Of a stretch of 9,694 nucleotides of DNA, positions 7,193 to 9,694 are shown in pieces (within the stretch, counting starts at the first letter, position 1; every line of letters starts with the position of its first letter). The stretch covers positions 1 to 9,694 of the forward strand of contig JANXZI010000049.1 in NCBI GenBank assembly GCA_025355595.1, written 5' to 3'. Below the pieces are notes generated by a model that had not been told where the DNA came from, did no database searches, and was given only the letters and a program-made list of their open reading frames with translations. This DNA comes from Spartobacteria bacterium (lineage in GTDB: Bacteria; Verrucomicrobiota; Verrucomicrobiia; Chthoniobacterales; Chthoniobacteraceae). The position numbers were made by a program, and so were the translations under genes.

Positions 7193-8701
7193 ATGTCTGA
7201 CGGAACTGACAATTTGGCCACTGAATCATCCCAAGCGCAGGGCGCTACGGTAACGGCGGATACTTCGGAATTTGAATCGCTCCTTTCCAAGGAATTCAAA
7301 CCGAAGACGGAGGAAAGCCGCAGTGCGGTACAGATTGCCGTGCGAACTCTGGCGGAACAGGCGCTTGCGGGGACAACTTTGATTGGAAGGGATGCCGTAG
7401 CCTCAATTCAGGCCATCATAGCGGAACTGGACAGGAAACTCAGCGAGCAGGTGAACCTGATCATCCATCATTCCGATTTTCAGAAGCTGGAAGGCTCATG
7501 GCGAGGCCTTCATCACTTGGTCAACAACACGGAGACGGACGAAAAGTTGAAGATCCGGGTGATGAGCATCTCAAAAAAGGAAGCCGGGAAGGTTTTGAAG
7601 AAGTACAAGGGCACGGCGTGGGATCAGAGTCCATTGTTCAAAAAGATCTACGGGGACGAGTACGACACACCTGGCGGCGCGCCGTACGGCTGCCTGATCG
7701 GAGACTACGAATTCGATCACTCCGCTCCGGATATCGAGATGCTGGGTGAAATCAGCAAGATTTCGGCGGCGGCGCACTCCCCTTTTATCACGGCGGCAGC
7801 TCCCAGTCTCTTTAACATGGAAAGCTGGCAGGAACTGAGCAACCCGAGGGATTTGACTAAGATTTTTCAGACGCCCGAATACGCGGCATGGCGTTCGTTG
7901 CGGGAATCCGAGGACGCACGCTACATCGGCATGACCATGCCGAGATTCCTCTCCAGAATTCCCTATGGTGCAAAAACAGCCCCGGTGGATGAATTTGCCT
8001 TCGAGGAGGAAATGGAGGGTTCGGATCACTCGAAATATACGTGGTCGAACGCGGCCTATGCGATGGGTGTGAACATCACCAGGGCCTTCAAACTTTATGG
8101 CTGGTGCGCTCGAATTCGAGGTGCTGAGAGCGGAGGGATGGTGGAGGGATTGCCAGTCCACACCTTCCCGACCGATGACGGCGGTGTGGATATGAAATGC
8201 CCGACCGAAATCGCCATCGGGGATCGCAGGGAGGCTGAGTTGGGTAAGAATGGAATGCTGCCGCTCTCGCATTGGAAGAACACCGACTACGCGGTATTCG
8301 TCGGCGGACAATCATTGCACAAGCCGGCCGAGTACGACGATCCGGATGCCACGGCCAATGCAAATCTTGGAGCGCGCCTCCCTTACCTGTTTGCGACCTG
8401 TCGTTTTGCCCACTATTTGAAGTGCATGGTTCGGGACAAGATTGGTTCCTTCAAGGAAAGGGACGATATGGAGCGCTGGCTCAACAAATGGATCCAGAAT
8501 TATGTGGAATCCGACCCGCTGGCACCTGAGCATTTCAAGGCGGTAAGACCCCTGGCCGAAGCCCATGTTGAAGTCGCGGAGGTTCCTGGAAATCCCGGTT
8601 ACTACTCGTCCAAGTTCTTCCTGCGACCACATTATCAGCTCGAAGGCCTCACGGTTTCTCTGCGGCTCGTTTCGAAGCTTCCCTCCGCAAAAGCCGGTTA
8701 G
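7193..8701 (+). CDS. tssC: Type VI secretion sheath large subunit TssC (VipB/IglB)
   Basis: TssC is the main T6SS sheath protein; it interlocks with TssB strands around the Hcp tube. At 502 residues it is full length. Conserved blocks appear in order: 'WRGLHHLV' (W103), 'LFKKIYGDEYDTPGG', 'GDYEF' (170-174), 'EDARYIGMTMPRFL' (from 240), 'KYTWSNAAYAMG', 'RGAESGG' (309-315), 'KCPTEIAIGDRRE', 'CRFAHYLK' (from C403), and near the C-terminus 'LRPHYQLEGLTVSLRLVSKL'. The first 80 or so residues are acidic and variable, as is usual. An AAAAAGG stretch lies 12 bases before the ATG, a rather distant ribosome-binding site. Nothing is missing or frameshifted. Confidence 0.98.
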   Translation: MSDGTDNLATESSQAQGATVTADTSEFESLLSKEFKPKTEESRSAVQIAVRTLAEQALAGTTLIGRDAVASIQAIIAELDRKLSEQVNLIIHHSDFQKLEGSWRGLHHLVNNTETDEKLKIRVMSISKKEAGKVLKKYKGTAWDQSPLFKKIYGDEYDTPGGAPYGCLIGDYEFDHSAPDIEMLGEISKISAAAHSPFITAAAPSLFNMESWQELSNPRDLTKIFQTPEYAAWRSLRESEDARYIGMTMPRFLSRIPYGAKTAPVDEFAFEEEMEGSDHSKYTWSNAAYAMGVNITRAFKLYGWCARIRGAESGGMVEGLPVHTFPTDDGGVDMKCPTEIAIGDRREAELGKNGMLPLSHWKNTDYAVFVGGQSLHKPAEYDDPDATANANLGARLPYLFATCRFAHYLKCMVRDKIGSFKERDDMERWLNKWIQNYVESDPLAPEHFKAVRPLAEAHVEVAEVPGNPGYYSSKFFLRPHYQLEGLTVSLRLVSKLPSAKAG

Positions 8702-8709
8702 AATCTAAC
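8697..8709 (+). other. Short palindrome over the tssC stop codon
   Basis: GTTAGA-A-TCTAAC is a perfect 6 + 6 inverted repeat with a single central base, overlapping the TAG stop of tssC. As RNA it could form only about five base pairs with a three-base loop, and no T run follows, so it is not a terminator. A dimeric-protein site or chance are both possible. Confidence 0.2.
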
Positions 8710-8800
8710 GATTATCATTCTCATTCAGGTCAATCCGAAACTGAAGACCGGCATCTTTCAAACAAAATCCAAAACAAGCAACCTCAACCAAAACTAACCT
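8702..8800 (+). promoter_or_regulatory. hcp leader: CA-rich, G-poor, no Shine-Dalgarno
   Basis: The 99-bp gap between tssC and hcp contains no ATG, GTG or TTG. Its last 45 bases (8756-8800) are almost free of G, with one G only, and are rich in CAA/AAC, so the RNA ahead of the hcp start should be unstructured. No purine-rich Shine-Dalgarno sequence is present. Such leaders suit initiation that depends on lack of structure. Hcp is usually needed in large excess over other T6SS parts, so a separate promoter or RNA processing here is plausible, but no clear -35/-10 pair is visible. Confidence 0.35.
8742..8759 (+). repeat. 18-nt intergenic repeat, copy 2 (pair with 5352-5369)
   Basis: TGAAGACCGGCATCTTTC matches the copy after the adhesin gene at 15 of 18 positions. 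In the tssC frame beyond its stop it would read KTGIF, against KTGLF in the small ORF at 5351, so similarity would also hold at peptide level if either were translated. No ATG, GTG or TTG start precedes it here, so a nucleic-acid role is likelier than a coding one. Confidence 0.4.
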
Positions 8801-9319
8801 ATGGCCATCGATTCATTCCTAGACTTCACCAAAGGCGGGCAAGCTACCATCAAAGGCGAGTCAATAGACGACAAATTCAAAGACAACTTTCACGTCAAGA
8901 CATTCACGTTTGCAGTCAACCAGAAAGGCACCGCTTCAACCGGAACCGGGGTAGGTGCTGGAAAGGCAGAGTTCGATGATTTTGAGTTTACCATTGATAC
9001 TCAAAAGGGCTCCTCGGAACTGATGAAGCACTGCGCAATCGGCACCCACTTCGATACGGTGATCTTGCATGTGCGAAAAGCTGGCGGCAAATCAATGGAG
9101 TTCCTGCGATATGTCTTTGGAAGTTGCATCATCTCGAGTTTTAGCACAAGCGGCGATGAAGAGTCCACGGATACGGTCAAATTCAATTACCGGCAGGTTG
9201 CCACAAAGTACATTCCGCAAACGGACAAGGGCGCGCCGGGAACACCGGGACCCATTGGCGGGTACGATCTCAAGGCAAACAAGGAATGGGACGGCTCAGG
9301 CAACCTCGCCAGCATGTAA
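8801..9319 (+). CDS. hcp: Type VI secretion tube protein Hcp
   Basis: Hcp hexamers stack into the inner tube that the sheath expels, and the tube can carry small effectors. The 172-residue product is typical in length. Visible family features are 'MAIDSFLDF' at the start, 'IKGES' (17-21), a Gly/Ser/Thr-rich extended loop (about 40-57) ending 'GAGKAEFDDFEF', 'SSELMKHCAIGTHF' (71-84), the signature 'VRKAGG' (91-96), and 'VKFNYRQVATKY' near the C-terminus, as in P. aeruginosa Hcp1. It lacks any C-terminal effector extension. It is 99 bases after tssC behind a CA-rich leader, and 21 bases before a divergent second Hcp. Confidence 0.96.
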   Translation: MAIDSFLDFTKGGQATIKGESIDDKFKDNFHVKTFTFAVNQKGTASTGTGVGAGKAEFDDFEFTIDTQKGSSELMKHCAIGTHFDTVILHVRKAGGKSMEFLRYVFGSCIISSFSTSGDEESTDTVKFNYRQVATKYIPQTDKGAPGTPGPIGGYDLKANKEWDGSGNLASM

Positions 9320-9330
9320 CCAAAGTAATT

Positions 9331-9337
9331 AGGGGGG
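9331..9337 (+). promoter_or_regulatory. Strong ribosome-binding site of the second hcp gene
   Basis: AGGGGGG lies three bases before the ATG at 9341. It is the only strongly purine/G-rich site just ahead of a start in this window, and it fixes the start of the hcp-like gene. Confidence 0.6.
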
Positions 9338-9340
9338 AAA

Positions 9341-9694
9341 ATGCCCGAAGCACCAGTTGATGCATTTCTTCGATTTACCTGCTCGGACGGCCTGCTCGAA
9401 AAAGCACTTAAGGGCGAGTCCTTAGATCCTCAGTTTCTAGGAACTTTCCACCTCACCAGCTTCAGTTTTTCGCTGAGTGGAGCTGGGAAAGGGGGCGGAT
9501 CGCAGTCCGGTGCTCAGGGTAAAGCCGCCGCCGGGCAGTCGGGCAGCCATCGTACACAACCCGGTGGATCGCAACATTCCCATGCCGGGGCCCAATCCAA
9601 GGACTCCGGCGAGGAACACTTCCCGGGTTTTAATGTGGAGATGCCGATGCAGATTGGTTCTCCAATTCTCATGAACCTTTGTGCGAAGTATGCA
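9341..9694 (+). CDS. Divergent Hcp paralogue with enlarged inter-hexamer loop (3' partial)
   Basis: The first 118 codons are in the window and the gene runs off the right edge. The sequence aligns with the preceding Hcp: 'VDAFLRF' with 'IDSFLDF', 'LKGESLD' with 'IKGESID', 'FHLTSFSFSL' with 'FHVKTFTFAV', and 'GSPILMNLCAKYA' with 'GSSELMKHCAIGT'. The main difference is the loop between the strand ending at L45 and F94: 48 residues against 18 in the upstream Hcp. It is rich in Gly, Ser, Gln, Ala and His, with His at 70, 79, 81 and 93. In P. aeruginosa Hcp1 the equivalent loop contacts the next hexamer. The product may be a specialised tube segment, a tip adaptor or a cargo carrier. A C-terminal effector fusion cannot be excluded because the 3' end is missing. 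Hcp family membership is fairly sure; the role is inference. Confidence 0.85.
   Translation, partial: MPEAPVDAFLRFTCSDGLLEKALKGESLDPQFLGTFHLTSFSFSLSGAGKGGGSQSGAQGKAAAGQSGSHRTQPGGSQHSHAGAQSKDSGEEHFPGFNVEMPMQIGSPILMNLCAKYA

Noticed and set aside
7571..8311. Minus-strand 246-codon frame inside tssC
   Set aside because: tssC is fully conserved across this stretch and explains it; the antisense product has no recognisable motif.
8697..8709. Palindrome at the tssC stop as an intrinsic terminator
   Set aside because: The RNA stem would be only about five weak pairs and no T run follows.

Overview
The window joins two blocks on the + strand: the 3' part of a very large repetitive surface-type protein (to 5347) and the first genes of a type VI secretion system (T6SS, 5485 to the end). 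Both ends are cut. The giant gene is already open in frame at base 2, and the last gene runs off the right edge. No RNA gene, transposase, CRISPR array or minus-strand gene could be supported.

Region 1 (2-5347) encodes about 1780 visible residues. Roughly 1400 are Gly/Thr/Ala/Val/Asn-rich beta-strand repeats like those of filamentous-haemagglutinin-type adhesins, including a clean tandem array of 237-bp (79-residue) units. A charged, probably helical domain and a Pro-rich tail follow. No autotransporter barrel or sortase-type anchor is visible.

Region 2 (5485-9694) is tssA - tssB - tssC - hcp - hcp-like, all co-oriented. TssB and TssC build the contractile sheath, Hcp the inner tube, and TssA is the baseplate/sheath-priming cap protein. 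Membrane-complex genes, remaining baseplate genes, ClpV and VgrG are not in the window and would be expected outside it. The second Hcp is the most unusual gene: it keeps the Hcp core, but the loop equivalent to the inter-hexamer stacking loop is about 30 residues longer and Gly/Ser/Gln/His-rich.

The gaps are short (137, 119, 26, 99 and 21 bp), so one operon is plausible. Most starts lack a clear Shine-Dalgarno sequence; only the hcp-like gene has a strong one. Small open frames bridge the adhesin-tssA and tssA-tssB gaps, and an 18-nt sequence (15/18 identical) occurs in both the adhesin-tssA and tssC-hcp gaps.

The T6SS implies a diderm bacterium. High-GC giant beta-strand-repeat proteins and scarce Shine-Dalgarno sites suggest a Verrucomicrobiota/Planctomycetota- or Acidobacteriota-like genome rather than a well-studied proteobacterium. 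That is a low-confidence inference from style, not from a marker gene.
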